The translations under genes were made by a program, and so were the position numbers. Source: Anabaenopsis elenkinii CCIBt3563 (lineage in GTDB: Bacteria; Cyanobacteriota; Cyanobacteriia; Cyanobacteriales; Nostocaceae). Taken from it: 64,000 nt of DNA. Of the stretch, positions 36,081 through 45,162 are shown one piece after another. Each line of letters begins with the position of its first letter. The first letter of the stretch is position 1. The notes beneath the pieces were generated by a model. That model was not told where the DNA came from. It ran no database searches and saw only the letters and a list, made by a program, of their open reading frames with translations. The stretch lies in assembly GCF_015245355.1 (NCBI RefSeq), contig NZ_CP063311.1, positions 2,577,217-2,641,216 on the forward strand, written 5' to 3'.

Positions 36081-37221
36081 TAGGAGTTACGCATTGACAG
36101 AATAACAAAATAGTGAATTGATAAATATAGGTCGTCTACTTGCTAGGTATCAGACAATTAGAAAAATCACGAAACCATCCACAGCGCAATGCAATCTAGA
36201 CCTATACACCTTATTTTTACTGTCAGAGCCAAAGTTTGGGGGGTGCAGTAGGTTAGCAGAGATATTAGGAGACGTTTCACATGATAGTGTGAATCGCTTT
36301 TTATTGAGAGAGCGATATGAACCGAAAGATTTATTCAACATTATAGAAAAAGTTATTAACTTGGTAGGAGGAATACTAAGTGTAGATGATACAGTGATAG
36401 AAAAGATTTACAGCGACCCCAAAAATGCTGAATTAATCGGTTATTTTTGGTCAGGTAAAGCCCATAAAACAATTATTGGCTTAAATTTAATCACTCTATA
36501 TTACAGTGATATTCATGGTAATTCAGTGCCAATAAATTACAGAATATATGATAAAAAGGAGGGAAAAACAAAAAACGATTATTTTAGAGAAATGGTAAGT
36601 GAAATAATAAGCTGGGGAGTCAAACCCAGAATTGTAACAGGTGATAGTTGGTATTCAGGAGTAGAAAATTTGAAATTCCTAAAAAACCAGAAATTGGGTT
36701 TTCTCTTCGGAATTGAAAAAAATAGAACTGTTTCAAATGAGCCACACAAGTATTGTCAAGTAAGCACTCTGGCTATTCCCGAAGAAGGATTAAGGACTCA
36801 TCTGAAAGAATTTGGATTTATAAAGTTGTTTAGGAAAGACTTTAAAAAAGAAGACTCTAGACACTATATTTTGTATCTTCCAGATGAGGAAAGAATCGAG
36901 GATATAACTAGAAATGAATTTATGACAATTCATGATACTCATTGGGGAATTGAAACCTTTCATCGAGCCATAAAACAAGTATGTGGAATTTGTCGGTTCA
37001 TGGTTAGGGATACTCATGCAATTAAGACTCACATCTTTTGTTCACTTCAAGCTTTTGTTAAGTTGGAGTTTATGCGCTCTGAAAAAATAATTAGCAATTG
37101 GTATGAAATACAACGGAATCTGTTTACTTTAGTTGTACGTGAGCATATTTTTGCTAATCTTAATAGCGATCGCATGATCTAGATATCATAGATCATATTT
37201 TTTGTCAATGCGTAAGTCCTA
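36081..37221 (+). mobile_element. Complete insertion sequence, copy 2 (1141 bp, 5-bp target duplication)
   Basis: Same 19-bp terminal inverted repeats as copy 1 (36081-36099 and 37203-37221), the same length, and a 5-bp duplication TATTA (36076-36080 and 37222-37226). Only one base differs within the compared length (36831 T). The same orientation as copy 1 means the two could recombine to delete or excise the 34.6-kb interval between them. It lies 63 bp upstream of hemJ, where the normal promoter would be expected. Confidence 0.93.
36118..37182 (+). CDS. DDE transposase of insertion sequence copy 2
   Basis: A 354-residue DDE transposase starting at TTG, as in copy 1, with the same likely catalytic Asp90/91, Asp176 and Glu279. 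It differs from copy 1 by Leu238Phe alone. The intact frame and the clean target duplication show that the insertion is young. Confidence 0.9.
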   Translation: MINIGRLLARYQTIRKITKPSTAQCNLDLYTLFLLSEPKFGGCSRLAEILGDVSHDSVNRFLLRERYEPKDLFNIIEKVINLVGGILSVDDTVIEKIYSDPKNAELIGYFWSGKAHKTIIGLNLITLYYSDIHGNSVPINYRIYDKKEGKTKNDYFREMVSEIISWGVKPRIVTGDSWYSGVENLKFLKNQKLGFLFGIEKNRTVSNEPHKYCQVSTLAIPEEGLRTHLKEFGFIKLFRKDFKKEDSRHYILYLPDEERIEDITRNEFMTIHDTHWGIETFHRAIKQVCGICRFMVRDTHAIKTHIFCSLQAFVKLEFMRSEKIISNWYEIQRNLFTLVVREHIFANLNSDRMI

Positions 37222-37284
37222 TATTATTTAAAACTGGATTTATCAAATTTTTATTAACAATAAAATTCATGGAGATTTGATTTC

Positions 37285-37869
37285 ATGGCTTATTTATGGT
37301 TTAAAGCATTTCATCTGATTGGCATTGTAGTTTGGTTTGCGGGTTTGTTCTATCTAGTACGTCTATTTATTTATCATGTAGAAGCCAACCAAGAACCAGA
37401 ACCAGCAAAAACCATACTGAAAAATCAGTATCAGATTATGGAAAAACGGCTCTACAATATCATTACAACTCCGGGAATGTTGGTAACTGTAGCAATGGCT
37501 ATAGGTTTATTAAGCACTGAACCCGAAGTTTTAAAACAGGGTTGGTTGCACATTAAACTACTATTTGTTTCTCTTCTAGTTGCTTATCATTATTACTGTA
37601 GTCGTCTGATGAAACAGTTAGCCGCCGATGAATGTCGCTGGAGTGGTCAGCAGCTGCGGGCTTTAAATGAAGCACCAACAGTGATGTTACTGGTGATTGT
37701 CTTATTAGCTGTGTTTAAAAATAATCTACCCACAGATATTACAGTTTGGGGGGTTTTTGGGTTGATAATTTTGATGGCGGTGACAATTCAGCTTTACGCC
37801 AAAAAACGCCGCCGGGATAAAGAAAAGCTGATGGGACAAATAGGACAAGTTCCTCAAGAACAAAACTAA
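37285..37869 (+). CDS. hemJ: Protoporphyrinogen IX oxidase HemJ
   Basis: HemJ is the membrane-bound protoporphyrinogen oxidase of cyanobacteria and many proteobacteria, feeding both haem and chlorophyll synthesis. The 194 residues form four or five helices starting MAYLWFKAFHLIGIVVWFAGLFYLVRLFIYH. Histidines in the N-terminal helix (the conserved AFHLIG and IYHVEA) are expected haem ligands. The C-terminal tail KKRRRDKEK is positively charged. GGAG precedes the ATG. The insertion sequence ends 63 bp upstream. A terminator follows. Confidence 0.93.
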   Translation: MAYLWFKAFHLIGIVVWFAGLFYLVRLFIYHVEANQEPEPAKTILKNQYQIMEKRLYNIITTPGMLVTVAMAIGLLSTEPEVLKQGWLHIKLLFVSLLVAYHYYCSRLMKQLAADECRWSGQQLRALNEAPTVMLLVIVLLAVFKNNLPTDITVWGVFGLIILMAVTIQLYAKKRRRDKEKLMGQIGQVPQEQN

Positions 37870-37872
37870 CTT

Positions 37873-37908
37873 TAAAGCTCTCCTGATTGCTGCGCGGGAG
37901 AGCTTTTT
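37873..37908 (+). terminator. Terminator of hemJ
   Basis: AAAGCTCTCC pairs with GGGAGAGCTTT around a 12-base loop and runs into TTTTT. It begins just after the hemJ stop. A second hairpin, CCCCG/CGGGG (37914-37934), follows and may serve the convergent panD. Confidence 0.85.
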
Positions 37909-37949
37909 AGAATCCCCGTCCATTTATGGCGGGGAGAGGCCAACAAGAA

Positions 37950-38315
37950 CTAGACATACTGTCGCACTTCTAATGGTCGGTTGTTCTCGTCCACCAGGAC
38001 TACCTTAGGAGCGTAATTTTGTAACTCCTCTAGGGTAAACTGTCCATAAGCCATAATAATCACGCGATCGCCTGTAATTCCTAGACGTGCTGCTGCGCCA
38101 TTGAGTTCAATCACCCCGGAATTAGCAGGAGCTGGTATTGTATAAGTGATAAAACGCTCACCATTAGCATTATTCACTACTTGCACTTGCTCATAGGGTA
38201 AAATCCCAGCTTTGTCCAACAATACTTGGTCGATGCTGATACTACCCACATAGTTGATATTTGATCCTGTGAGGGTACAGTTATGAATTTTTGCCAAAAG
38301 GAGAGTACGCTGCAT
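37950..38315 (-). CDS. panD: Aspartate 1-decarboxylase (pyruvoyl enzyme)
   Basis: PanD makes beta-alanine from aspartate for pantothenate and CoA. The 121 residues start at [17 protein letters not shown] (38313-38315), the family's normal N terminus; a longer frame to 38381 only adds a basic unconserved lead. Self-cleavage should occur at the Gly-Ser bond in YVGSISID, giving the pyruvoyl cofactor. The conserved [11 protein letters not shown] and [19 protein letters not shown] blocks are present. Converges on hemJ. Confidence 0.95.
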   Translation of the reverse strand: MQRTLLLAKIHNCTLTGSNINYVGSISIDQVLLDKAGILPYEQVQVVNNANGERFITYTIPAPANSGVIELNGAAARLGITGDRVIIMAYGQFTLEELQNYAPKVVLVDENNRPLEVRQYV

Positions 38316-38449
38316 TTTTTTCAGATTTTTAGAGCATTTTTTGCCAATCACAAGCCGCCACAGCTGTTTGTGTCTCGACAAAGGTCATGGACAGTTAGAG
38401 TTAGGAGTTAAAAATCAAAACTCATAACTCATAACTGTTAGCTTTGATA

Positions 38450-38962
38450 TTATGCTTGAGCAGCCCTAATAAATTTCTCTACTAAGGGCGCCACTTTGTC
38501 AACATCTTGCCAACCGAGGATTTCTGTAACCTTCTTTTCCAAATTTTTATAACTGCGGAAAAATTCAGCAATTTCTTCTAATCGGTGTGGTGCTATGTCT
38601 TTGATAGATTTTACATGAGCGTAGCGCGGATCTTTGTCAGGAACACAAAGAATTTTTTCATCGCGATCGCCGCCGTCAATCATTTCTAACATCCCAATTG
38701 GTCGTGCGGCAATAATACAGCCTGGAAAGGTCGGTTCATCCATAATCACCATACCATCGAGAGGGTCGCCGTCATCAGCTAAGGTGTTAGGTACAAAACC
38801 GTAGTCATAAGGATATCGTACGGAAGAATAAAGCACTCTGTCCAGGGCAAAGGCTTGTAAATCTTTGTCAAACTCGTATTTATTTTTACTCCCACCGGGG
38901 ATTTCAATTAAAACATTGAGTATACCCGGTTTTGGTTGAGCAGGGATACGGGATAAGTCCAC
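38450..38962 (-). CDS. ppa: Inorganic pyrophosphatase
   Basis: Family I soluble pyrophosphatase of 170 residues; hydrolyses PPi to drive biosynthesis. The start is GTG at 38962, with AGAGGAG seven bases upstream, giving [13 protein letters not shown]. The longer frame to 39040 lacks a ribosome binding site and is not used. Signature [21 protein letters not shown] with the metal-binding Asp residues (D-x-D-P-x-D) is present, as is the [14 protein letters not shown] region. Confidence 0.96.
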   Translation of the reverse strand: MDLSRIPAQPKPGILNVLIEIPGGSKNKYEFDKDLQAFALDRVLYSSVRYPYDYGFVPNTLADDGDPLDGMVIMDEPTFPGCIIAARPIGMLEMIDGGDRDEKILCVPDKDPRYAHVKSIKDIAPHRLEEIAEFFRSYKNLEKKVTEILGWQDVDKVAPLVEKFIRAAQA

Positions 38963-39049
38963 AAAAAAACTCCTCTGATAACGGTAAATTAAATTAGCAT
39001 TGAGTTGGGCTGCTTGTACACATTTGTCAAGTAACCACAACTGATGCTA

Positions 39050-39102
39050 TGCAGTTCACACTCCCCCACCAATCTCAGGATGGGAGATTCTTGCTACCCT
39101 GC
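39050..39102 (-). repeat. IS200/IS605-type terminal hairpin
   Basis: CACTCCCCCACCAATCTCAG..GATGGGAGATTCTTGC has the same layout as the terminal hairpin at 63730 (CACTCCCCA..GGGGGATTCTTGC). It is probably the right end of a small TnpB-type element on the minus strand, with a decayed body upstream to about 39260. No tnpB frame survives. Confidence 0.45.
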
Positions 39103-39262
39103 GGGAAGGCTGCGCCTACACAGAAACCCGCTTTTTGGTACAAGACTTGGTATTTCATGTCGCACCCACAAGCTTGAATTCCTTTGTGTCTCACAGTACT
39201 GCAATGTTCTGTCTTCTGACTTAACCCAGTAATTTTGCTTGATTGTCACAACTAGCCAGTTT

Positions 39263-39294
39263 TAAGAGGGGCAATTGATCAATTGCCCCTCTTA
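39263..39294. repeat. Perfect 32-bp palindrome
   Basis: TAAGAGGGGCAATTGA is followed directly by its exact reverse complement. In RNA it would form a 14- to 16-pair hairpin. It belongs to the same style as the dispersed GGG-ACAATT hairpins elsewhere in the window. It lies in the ppa upstream spacer. Confidence 0.85.
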
Positions 39295-39299
39295 GTATC

Positions 39300-39470
39300 C
39301 TACCAAAGTCTCTGCGGTACAATTCATCTTACCGCAAAACTTTGTTACCCGTTATCCTCTCACACCTCCAGGAAACGCCCCGGTCGGAGAAAGGATGTCA
39401 AATTATCTATGTACATCCTCAAGACAGAGCGATTCCCGCCGTCGCCGACTCCCTCAGGCTGCTCTATGTA
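39300..39470. ncRNA. Candidate structured RNA or hairpin cluster
   Basis: Three nested or consecutive stems in 170 bp: CAAAGT/ACTTTG enclosing TGCGGTA/TACCGCA (39304-39344); AGGATGT/ACATCCT (39392-39419); and AGAGC/GCTCT enclosing GCC/GGC (39426-39465). The density of stems and the GC-rich core stand out from the AT-rich spacer. I do not recognise RNase P, tmRNA, SRP or 6S RNA motifs. The strand is not known, and the first stem may be just another dispersed hairpin. Confidence 0.3.
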
Positions 39471-39550
39471 TACATTCAAAATCTTAGCTCACAATCTGTT
39501 TTCTCCTTTCTCGAGCTAACTGGCTGTGATCCCTTTGTCATAAGTGTTTT

Positions 39551-39736
39551 TTAATTTCCACTTCTTGGTAGTGTATAGGTTGGGGGTTGTTGGTTATTTG
39601 AAGCATCAGTCGAATAGTGGGCAATGACAAACACAGGTAGTGTTAGAGTCACTAGAGCGATCGCAGTTCCCACAATGTCTGCCAAACGATGGGAATATGT
39701 ATCGGTAGGGCTGGCAGACTGGCTAGTTGCATTCAT
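39551..39736 (-). CDS. Small membrane hypothetical protein (61 aa)
   Basis: A 61-residue protein with one transmembrane helix (LADIVGTAIALVTLTLPVFVIAHY, about 18-42), a polar Ser/Thr-rich N terminus and a Pro-rich C-terminal tail (NNQQPPTYTLPRSGN). This layout is that of a single-pass inner or thylakoid membrane protein. No function is assigned. It stands alone in a large spacer. Coding support is the membrane pattern only. Confidence 0.6.
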   Translation of the reverse strand: MNATSQSASPTDTYSHRLADIVGTAIALVTLTLPVFVIAHYSTDASNNQQPPTYTLPRSGN

Positions 39737-40036
39737 ACAAATTGAAATTCGTCACTTTTTTGGTAGGTTGACCCTCTAAAAGAGAGTGTTGATGCTATTC
39801 TAACTATTTTTTTATGGTCAATTATGTAGCACGCAAAAATTTTGACAGTTTGGCAACTTTCATATTACTAATTTCTTTGCTGGTATTTTTGATACAATTT
39901 TACACACAAGTGTTGTATTCCTGACTTTAGTACCGCAGCTGAGTATAATCTTTACTTTTATGTTAAGAATAGTTTAAGCCCATAAGTGATCAATCAAATG
40001 AAATGGATCAGCCTGTTAATACTAATGATCATGACA
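39737..40036. other. Spacer, nothing recognised
   Basis: About 300 bp between the small membrane protein and the Hsp70-like gene, AT-rich, no frame of note and no clear terminator. AGTGTTGATGC and TTTTGACAGTTTGGCAAC-type stretches could contain a promoter for the small protein. Confidence 0.35.
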
Positions 40037-41623
40037 TTACCTCAACTTATAAACTTCTGCCCTATCAACCAACATCTCTCCCGTTAGTAAGTCCTTCACA
40101 CTAGCTAATAAAGTCCGATGAGAATCTACGTAAAAGAATACAGATATCCGATCAAAACCTGGTTCTCCGGGAGGATTAAGTTTAGCCACACAAACCTTTT
40201 GATGCTGACTATCTAAAGAACGGTAAGTTTCTTGGTGTTGGAGAATGCTGCTTGTCATTCTTCCTGATGCATCAAAAGCGATTTCTGTTTGCGTCATATC
40301 CCCTAATTCACCAATATCTAAATGCACCTCTGTTTGTCCATTATTTGCAACTTGTAAATTTAACCATGCTTCAGACTCACAAGGATATTTTGTTCCTTGT
40401 GTAAATAAGCGATGATAAGTATATGTTCTACTGTGAGAATCCCATAAACGAATAGCGTAACTATGACGCAAAAAATCATTAATTTCTGTAAATTCCCTCA
40501 CCGCTAAAGCACCATGACACACCGCATCAAAAGGCTTATTAAGCTTGACCTTATTCTTACCAAAATAAGATTTAATTAGTTGTTGAACAGCAGGAATTAA
40601 AGAACTTCCTCCTACCAACAAAACTTGCTCGATATCATTTTTATTAATACCTTTTCTCAGAGCCATTCCTAATACATCATCTAAAGCATCCCGCAACTGT
40701 TGTAGAAATTGTCTATTTTCTAAAATTTCCTCTAACTTTTCACGAGTGATGTTCAACTCATAAGACATAAAAGATTCATCATCGAACCAGCTTTCAGTTA
40801 CAGATTGATTATTTGATAATTGGATTTTTAACTTCTCGGCAATTTCTAACAAATTTTGATAGGCAATTTTCCCTAATTGTTCTGCTGTTAAATTTTGAGA
40901 ACGTAAATAATCTTCCACTATCCAAACATCAATATCTTCTCCACCTACATAAGCTTCAGACTTAGCTAAAACCTCAGCGCGTAAATTACCATTGGGATGA
41001 GAATTTCCAACTGTTCTGACTAAACTTATATCTAGAGTTCCTCCACCAAAGTCTATGACTAATATCAACGCATCAGGATGTTTGAGAGCATATCCTAAAG
41101 CAGCAGCAGTAGATTCATCTATAATTGAAACTTGAGGAACATTTAATTTGGCTCCTAAGTCTCGAAACCAATCTAAATAACGTTCAAAAGCACCAACAGG
41201 AACAGTAAACACCAAATGCTCCGGTTGAATATTTTGTTTTTTAATTTCTGTCCAAACAGTCTTGATAAATAACTCTGAGATAGCAGTAGCATCATAATTA
41301 ATACCATCAATTTGGCGGGGTGGTGATTGATAATCTCCAGCTAAATCACGTTTAAATTTTTTAAATAAACGCTCAGGAGGCGAACTTTGAGAAAGTCCTA
41401 ATCTTTGACTACGGACACCTTCACCTAAGATCACCTCTTTATGTGATTTAATAAAAATTAGACTCGGAATAACTGGAATTTCTGATCTTTGAGCTTGATC
41501 AAAAACACCAACAAATAAACGTGATAGATCAGGAAAACGTAAACTTTTAGGTAATTGAGTATCAGTCTCTAAAATACTGATCACAGTATTACTTGTCCCG
41601 AAATCAATTGCAACAGTTGTCAT
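40037..41623 (-). CDS. Hsp70 family protein (non-canonical)
   Basis: Hsp70/actin-like ATPase of 528 residues. Phosphate 1 loop IDFGTSNTVISI at the N terminus, the LVFTVPVGAFERYLDWFRDLGAKL region, phosphate 2 ILVIDFGGGTLDISLVRTV (about 192) and the adenosine loop VLLVGGSSLIPAVQQLI (about 335) show a complete nucleotide-binding domain. The C-terminal part (about 380-528) is short and beta-rich, without the typical DnaK substrate lid. Such cyanobacterial proteins are often annotated simply as Hsp70 family; the client is unknown. It has no dnaJ or grpE neighbour. Confidence 0.88.
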   Translation of the reverse strand: MTTVAIDFGTSNTVISILETDTQLPKSLRFPDLSRLFVGVFDQAQRSEIPVIPSLIFIKSHKEVILGEGVRSQRLGLSQSSPPERLFKKFKRDLAGDYQSPPRQIDGINYDATAISELFIKTVWTEIKKQNIQPEHLVFTVPVGAFERYLDWFRDLGAKLNVPQVSIIDESTAAALGYALKHPDALILVIDFGGGTLDISLVRTVGNSHPNGNLRAEVLAKSEAYVGGEDIDVWIVEDYLRSQNLTAEQLGKIAYQNLLEIAEKLKIQLSNNQSVTESWFDDESFMSYELNITREKLEEILENRQFLQQLRDALDDVLGMALRKGINKNDIEQVLLVGGSSLIPAVQQLIKSYFGKNKVKLNKPFDAVCHGALAVREFTEINDFLRHSYAIRLWDSHSRTYTYHRLFTQGTKYPCESEAWLNLQVANNGQTEVHLDIGELGDMTQTEIAFDASGRMTSSILQHQETYRSLDSQHQKVCVAKLNPPGEPGFDRISVFFYVDSHRTLLASVKDLLTGEMLVDRAEVYKLR

Positions 41624-42547
41624 AATTACAGATAAACAATAAATTGGGTTTCTAGGTCAATCAATAAAACCATGAGGACATGAAATTTTTCATGTTTGTT
41701 CCTAATAATGGTATAATTTAACCCCAAAAACTGCTATTTTAATACAAATTATCTACCAGCACATTTATTAAAATACGCTATTCTGTCTGATATTAAGTAT
41801 AAATTCATATGTAGTTGGTGCCCTTTTAAGTTAGTCACACCACCGCACAAGATGAAATATTGTAAGATTGATTATATCCACCTGGAAGAGTGGGAGTAAT
41901 TTTAGCTTGATAGAGAATCCTATCACCTTCTTGATAACCAATAAAACGAATATATACTAATTTCCTTTCTAGCATATCATCCCTAATACTGTTAATCAAA
42001 GCAACAGTTTATTTTTTGATCATTTTCATAAGAATTTAATACCTTACCCTTTTTTAGGTTAAGGTATCTTGACCTTTTCGCCCTCACTCTTTAAACTTTC
42101 ATCATACCCCAATCTGTTTTAATGATTCATGGGCGGTCAAAATTCTCATACTCCTGTGTGGTGAAGTGCTTGTTTCTTGGTTTGTAAAACTCCATCAATG
42201 TCTGATTACTTTACTTGTCGTTTAGCGGTTCCATGTGCTAAAACTTCCCTAATTCTGGCGGTTATAATCCTTAACAGCTGTTGATGATCTGCTCTTTTCT
42301 TAGTCCAGTTAAATTCGGTTGTTGAGGAACTGCTAGTTATGGAATTAAATAATCATCTCTGCAATCTTTGATATGGGCGTTGATTCCGCCAGACTAGAAA
42401 ATCTCAGAAGAATTACCAAACAAAAACGACAACCTATAACTGAGATCATTAAAGACCAGATTGGTAGGCTATAATCAGAATTAAAGCCATGGCGGTAATT
42501 TTCGCCATAGCTGACTCCGAATAAAACTTAACATTTCTGTTTCACTC
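41624..42547. other. Debris-rich spacer upstream of the Hsp70-like gene
   Basis: No intact gene over 924 bp. A minus-strand fragment at 41835-41975 reads MLERKLVYIRFIGYQEGDRI.. and continues upstream in frame to a stop, so it is probably the end of a lost gene. A plus-strand 33-codon frame at 42373-42474 (MGVDSARLENLRRITKQKR..) resembles the end of a ribbon-helix-helix antitoxin. A minus-strand open stretch near 42206-42345 reads TKKRADHQQLLRIITARIREVLAHG. All look like remnants. Confidence 0.4.
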
Positions 42548-43339
42548 TCATATGCTACAGTGGGAAAGTTTAGATATCAGAGAGATAAACAAATCTCGAC
42601 CACCTACAAAACAAGACTCCACACAACACCACAGAGCTAGAAAATTAGGCATTTGTACCGATTGTTTTCTAATATCACAATTAATCTCATTGCATTGTAA
42701 ACAGTGATTACTATTTCTCCATCCTACCTTGTCCCCGAAAGTTTTCCAGACTTCATAATCCCACTCTTTAGTTCCCCCCAAACCTTCATAAATCTGCTTT
42801 TGCACAGAAAACCCAAATAAACCATCGCTGTATTTTAACCACAACTGGTCAATTGTACCAAGGTCTGCACAGGGAAAGTTGTCAATACTTTGAATATTTA
42901 ACCAACCTTCCTCTTCCCGTTCCGCAACAGCTAACATCACCCGCTTTGTTTCCTCATCAGCTGCTTTCCACCTCTTCCTAACCAGCAAGTCACGCAGGGG
43001 ACTATAGTCTACCCCTACCACTGAGTACAACTCTGTTGCGTCCTCAAATATTTTTAAGGCTTCTTTAGCCTTTGCTTCTGTGCGAGACTGCAACAAAGAA
43101 TAAGCTGCATATTGTACCTTTGGTGACTCATCATTTAAAGCCTGAATTAAGAAATCTAAACCCTGTTCCCCATAATTAAAAGCTTGTGCAATTCCCAGGA
43201 TTCTCACCTGGGGATTAGGATTACTAAAGCGGAATATTACCCCTTCCATACCACCTAAAACTGCTGCAAACTCTGGCGCTGGAAGTTCTCCACCAAGGAC
43301 AGCATCGTATTCACCGGGTTGTTGCTGATTATTTGTCAT
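42548..43339 (-). CDS. HEAT-repeat and GUN4-domain protein
   Basis: A 263-residue protein. An N-terminal VLGG-type repeat (YDAVLGGELPAPEFAAVLGGMEG) leads to HEAT-like helices (about 45-100, LDFLIQALNDESPKVQYAAYSLL). The GUN4 domain starts near YSPLRDLLVRKRWKAADEETKRVML and includes IDNFPCADLGTIDQLWLKYSDGLFGFSVQKQIY. GUN4 proteins bind porphyrins and stimulate magnesium chelatase; cyanobacteria have several GUN4-like paralogues with other attached domains. The C-terminal LISKLSHC is typical of these paralogues. This one is probably a regulatory paralogue rather than the housekeeping Gun4. Confidence 0.85.
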   Translation of the reverse strand: MTNNQQQPGEYDAVLGGELPAPEFAAVLGGMEGVIFRFSNPNPQVRILGIAQAFNYGEQGLDFLIQALNDESPKVQYAAYSLLQSRTEAKAKEALKIFEDATELYSVVGVDYSPLRDLLVRKRWKAADEETKRVMLAVAEREEEGWLNIQSIDNFPCADLGTIDQLWLKYSDGLFGFSVQKQIYEGLGGTKEWDYEVWKTFGDKVGWRNSNHCLQCNEINCDIRKQSVQMPNFLALWCCVESCFVGGRDLFISLISKLSHCSI

Positions 43340-44106
43340 TGCTCTATATCTAGCCTTGATGTGTTGCTGTGTCCAAAAGAGTTGACTTAGTGAGACGGTG
43401 GGTCGGATATCAAAAACTTATGCATAGTGAGGAACTTATCCAGTCTGACAGTTTTGACTATGAGCAAACATTTTTTGCCACTAAATATATGAATGTATAG
43501 GTCTGACTAATAGTTAACTGTGGTATTAGCGAATTCCAAAAGTTCGCTATACAATCAAGACCAGTCAAACACCCCACACACAAGGAGGTGGCGCATATGA
43601 GTAAATTCACAGCAAAGTACATCTCTATTAAGTTTATATGACTCCCACTGCTGAGGAACGCCGGCATCCTGGGATGGTATTTGAGCAATTTTTTCCCTTT
43701 AGATGGGTGTGATTATGGCAGCAGGATTACCGAAAACCGCCGACATTTCTACCCACAAGAGGATATCAATTTTACCCTCTACCAATCAACGGCATTAACC
43801 CCATGTCCTAATTATAGTATGAGTCAGCTATTATGAGAAATACCTGAATAAATCTTAATTACTCTCACATTACGCCAAAAAGCCTATTTTACTTAAAAAC
43901 TATATAGTTTCACTAAAAAACATTTGTAACAGTAATTTTTACTACAAAATTAGAAATAGGCAGGGCGTGGTCTGTTGGGGGAAGATGGTGTAGGATGGGC
44001 TATTTATTCTGACAATCTTTCAACCAAGAGCTAGCGATCGCCCCTGCAATTTAAAATTAAAGTTCAAGTTTTCACACTACACACACATACCACGAGATTT
44101 AAGAAT
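43340..44106. other. Spacer with a chain of tiny reading frames
   Basis: AAGGAGG eight bases before ATG 43597 opens a 14-codon frame (43597-43641). Its TGA overlaps ATG 43638 of a 24-codon frame (43638-43712, MTPTAEERRHPGMVFEQFF..), and a third frame of 27 codons (43715-43798) starts three bases later. An AGCGAA/TTCGCT hairpin lies upstream at 43528-43548. The coupling and strong ribosome binding site are unusual for random sequence, but the peptides resemble nothing I know. The remainder is AT-rich. Confidence 0.4.
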
Positions 44107-45108
44107 CTAACCTCTACCATAAATACTCATCGGTTCCTTAAGGAACTTAATGTAAAAATGTTTAAACGTAGATTGAATCACACGAGGCATAGCAAAATCA
44201 ATTGGCATTAACTTATCTGGGAGTTGCCAATCTGCTATTGACAGTAAATCTGGGTGTAAATGGGGAAAATCAATTTCGGTCAGTTCAGGACAAACGCCCA
44301 ACCTTTGAGAAGCTGCAACCGTAGGTACTTGTTCTGGTAGTACCTTAAGAATTTCCACCATTGACCGATCTAAAGCAAATACATCTGATGCTGCTGCTAA
44401 AATACCCAAATCACGGGGTTCTCCCCCACTAGGTCCATTACCTTGATGACCAATGATACCATCTAAAATCGTAAGGTTGGGATTAATTGCCCTGGCAGTC
44501 TCCACTAGCATTTCACCAAATCGTTGAGCATCTTTCCCCGCTTCCATGTGCCACCAAGCTTTCATTTTACCAGGAACACAACCAAACAGATTTTTTACCC
44601 CCATAGTTAAAGTCAACTGCATATGTGATTTGACTTTGGGTAAGTTAATGACTACATCTGCTTCCATAGCCTCTTTGCATAGCCGCAGATGATTAAAATC
44701 TTCACTGACAGTTTGGTAACGCTTACCGTGAAACTCAATAATAGGAATATTCAGTTCTTCTAAAAGCGGGAGATAGCCATTAGCTTGTGCTACTCCTTTA
44801 GCGCTTCCAAAAGCCGGACTGTCCCCTAAAAAGGGCTGACCACCAGCGTCTATGACCATCTGCGCAACTTCATAAACCAGTTCCCGGCGGGTTGTACACT
44901 CTTTATGGGGACGGGCTCCTGTGAGGAGATTCGGTTTGAGTAACACTCTATCCCCTGGTTTCACAAAGCCAGACATCCCCCCCAAAGGTTGCAGCAGGGT
45001 AGCTAAAGATGCCCGTAAAGCCTCTTGTTCATAGGAAGTAGCCCGAATTAGACTAACAGATGGTTTTTGAGTGTGCATGGATAATATATAGGATTGATAT
45101 ACGTACAA
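44107..45108 (-). CDS. DUF362 domain protein
   Basis: A 333-residue cytosolic protein of the DUF362 family. Typical blocks are VKPGDRVLLKPNLLTGARPHKECTTRRELVYEVAQMVIDAGGQP, ADVVINLPKVKSHMQLTLTMGVKNLFGCVPGKMK and NLTILDGIIGHQGNGPSGGEPRDLG. Many members carry a ferredoxin domain, but no 4Fe-4S cysteine motif is seen here. Function is not established. A start at the internal MHTQKPSVSL gives a shorter, more usual N terminus than the first ATG at 45108. Follows aspA on the same strand. Confidence 0.85.
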   Translation of the reverse strand: MYVYQSYILSMHTQKPSVSLIRATSYEQEALRASLATLLQPLGGMSGFVKPGDRVLLKPNLLTGARPHKECTTRRELVYEVAQMVIDAGGQPFLGDSPAFGSAKGVAQANGYLPLLEELNIPIIEFHGKRYQTVSEDFNHLRLCKEAMEADVVINLPKVKSHMQLTLTMGVKNLFGCVPGKMKAWWHMEAGKDAQRFGEMLVETARAINPNLTILDGIIGHQGNGPSGGEPRDLGILAAASDVFALDRSMVEILKVLPEQVPTVAASQRLGVCPELTEIDFPHLHPDLLSIADWQLPDKLMPIDFAMPRVIQSTFKHFYIKFLKEPMSIYGRG

Positions 45109-45162
45109 TTATATACCCCTCCCCTCGCTAAGAAGAGGGGAAATATTGATGGGAGGTGTATT

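Noticed and set aside
42548..42720. Frameshift at the end of the GUN4-domain protein
   Set aside because: The C-terminal residues looked odd at first, but the LISKLSHC ending fits GUN4-type paralogues and the other frames are closed.
45121..45140. aspA terminator (CCCCTC/GAGGGG stem)
   Set aside because: Six-pair stem without a T-run on the minus strand; too weak to call.
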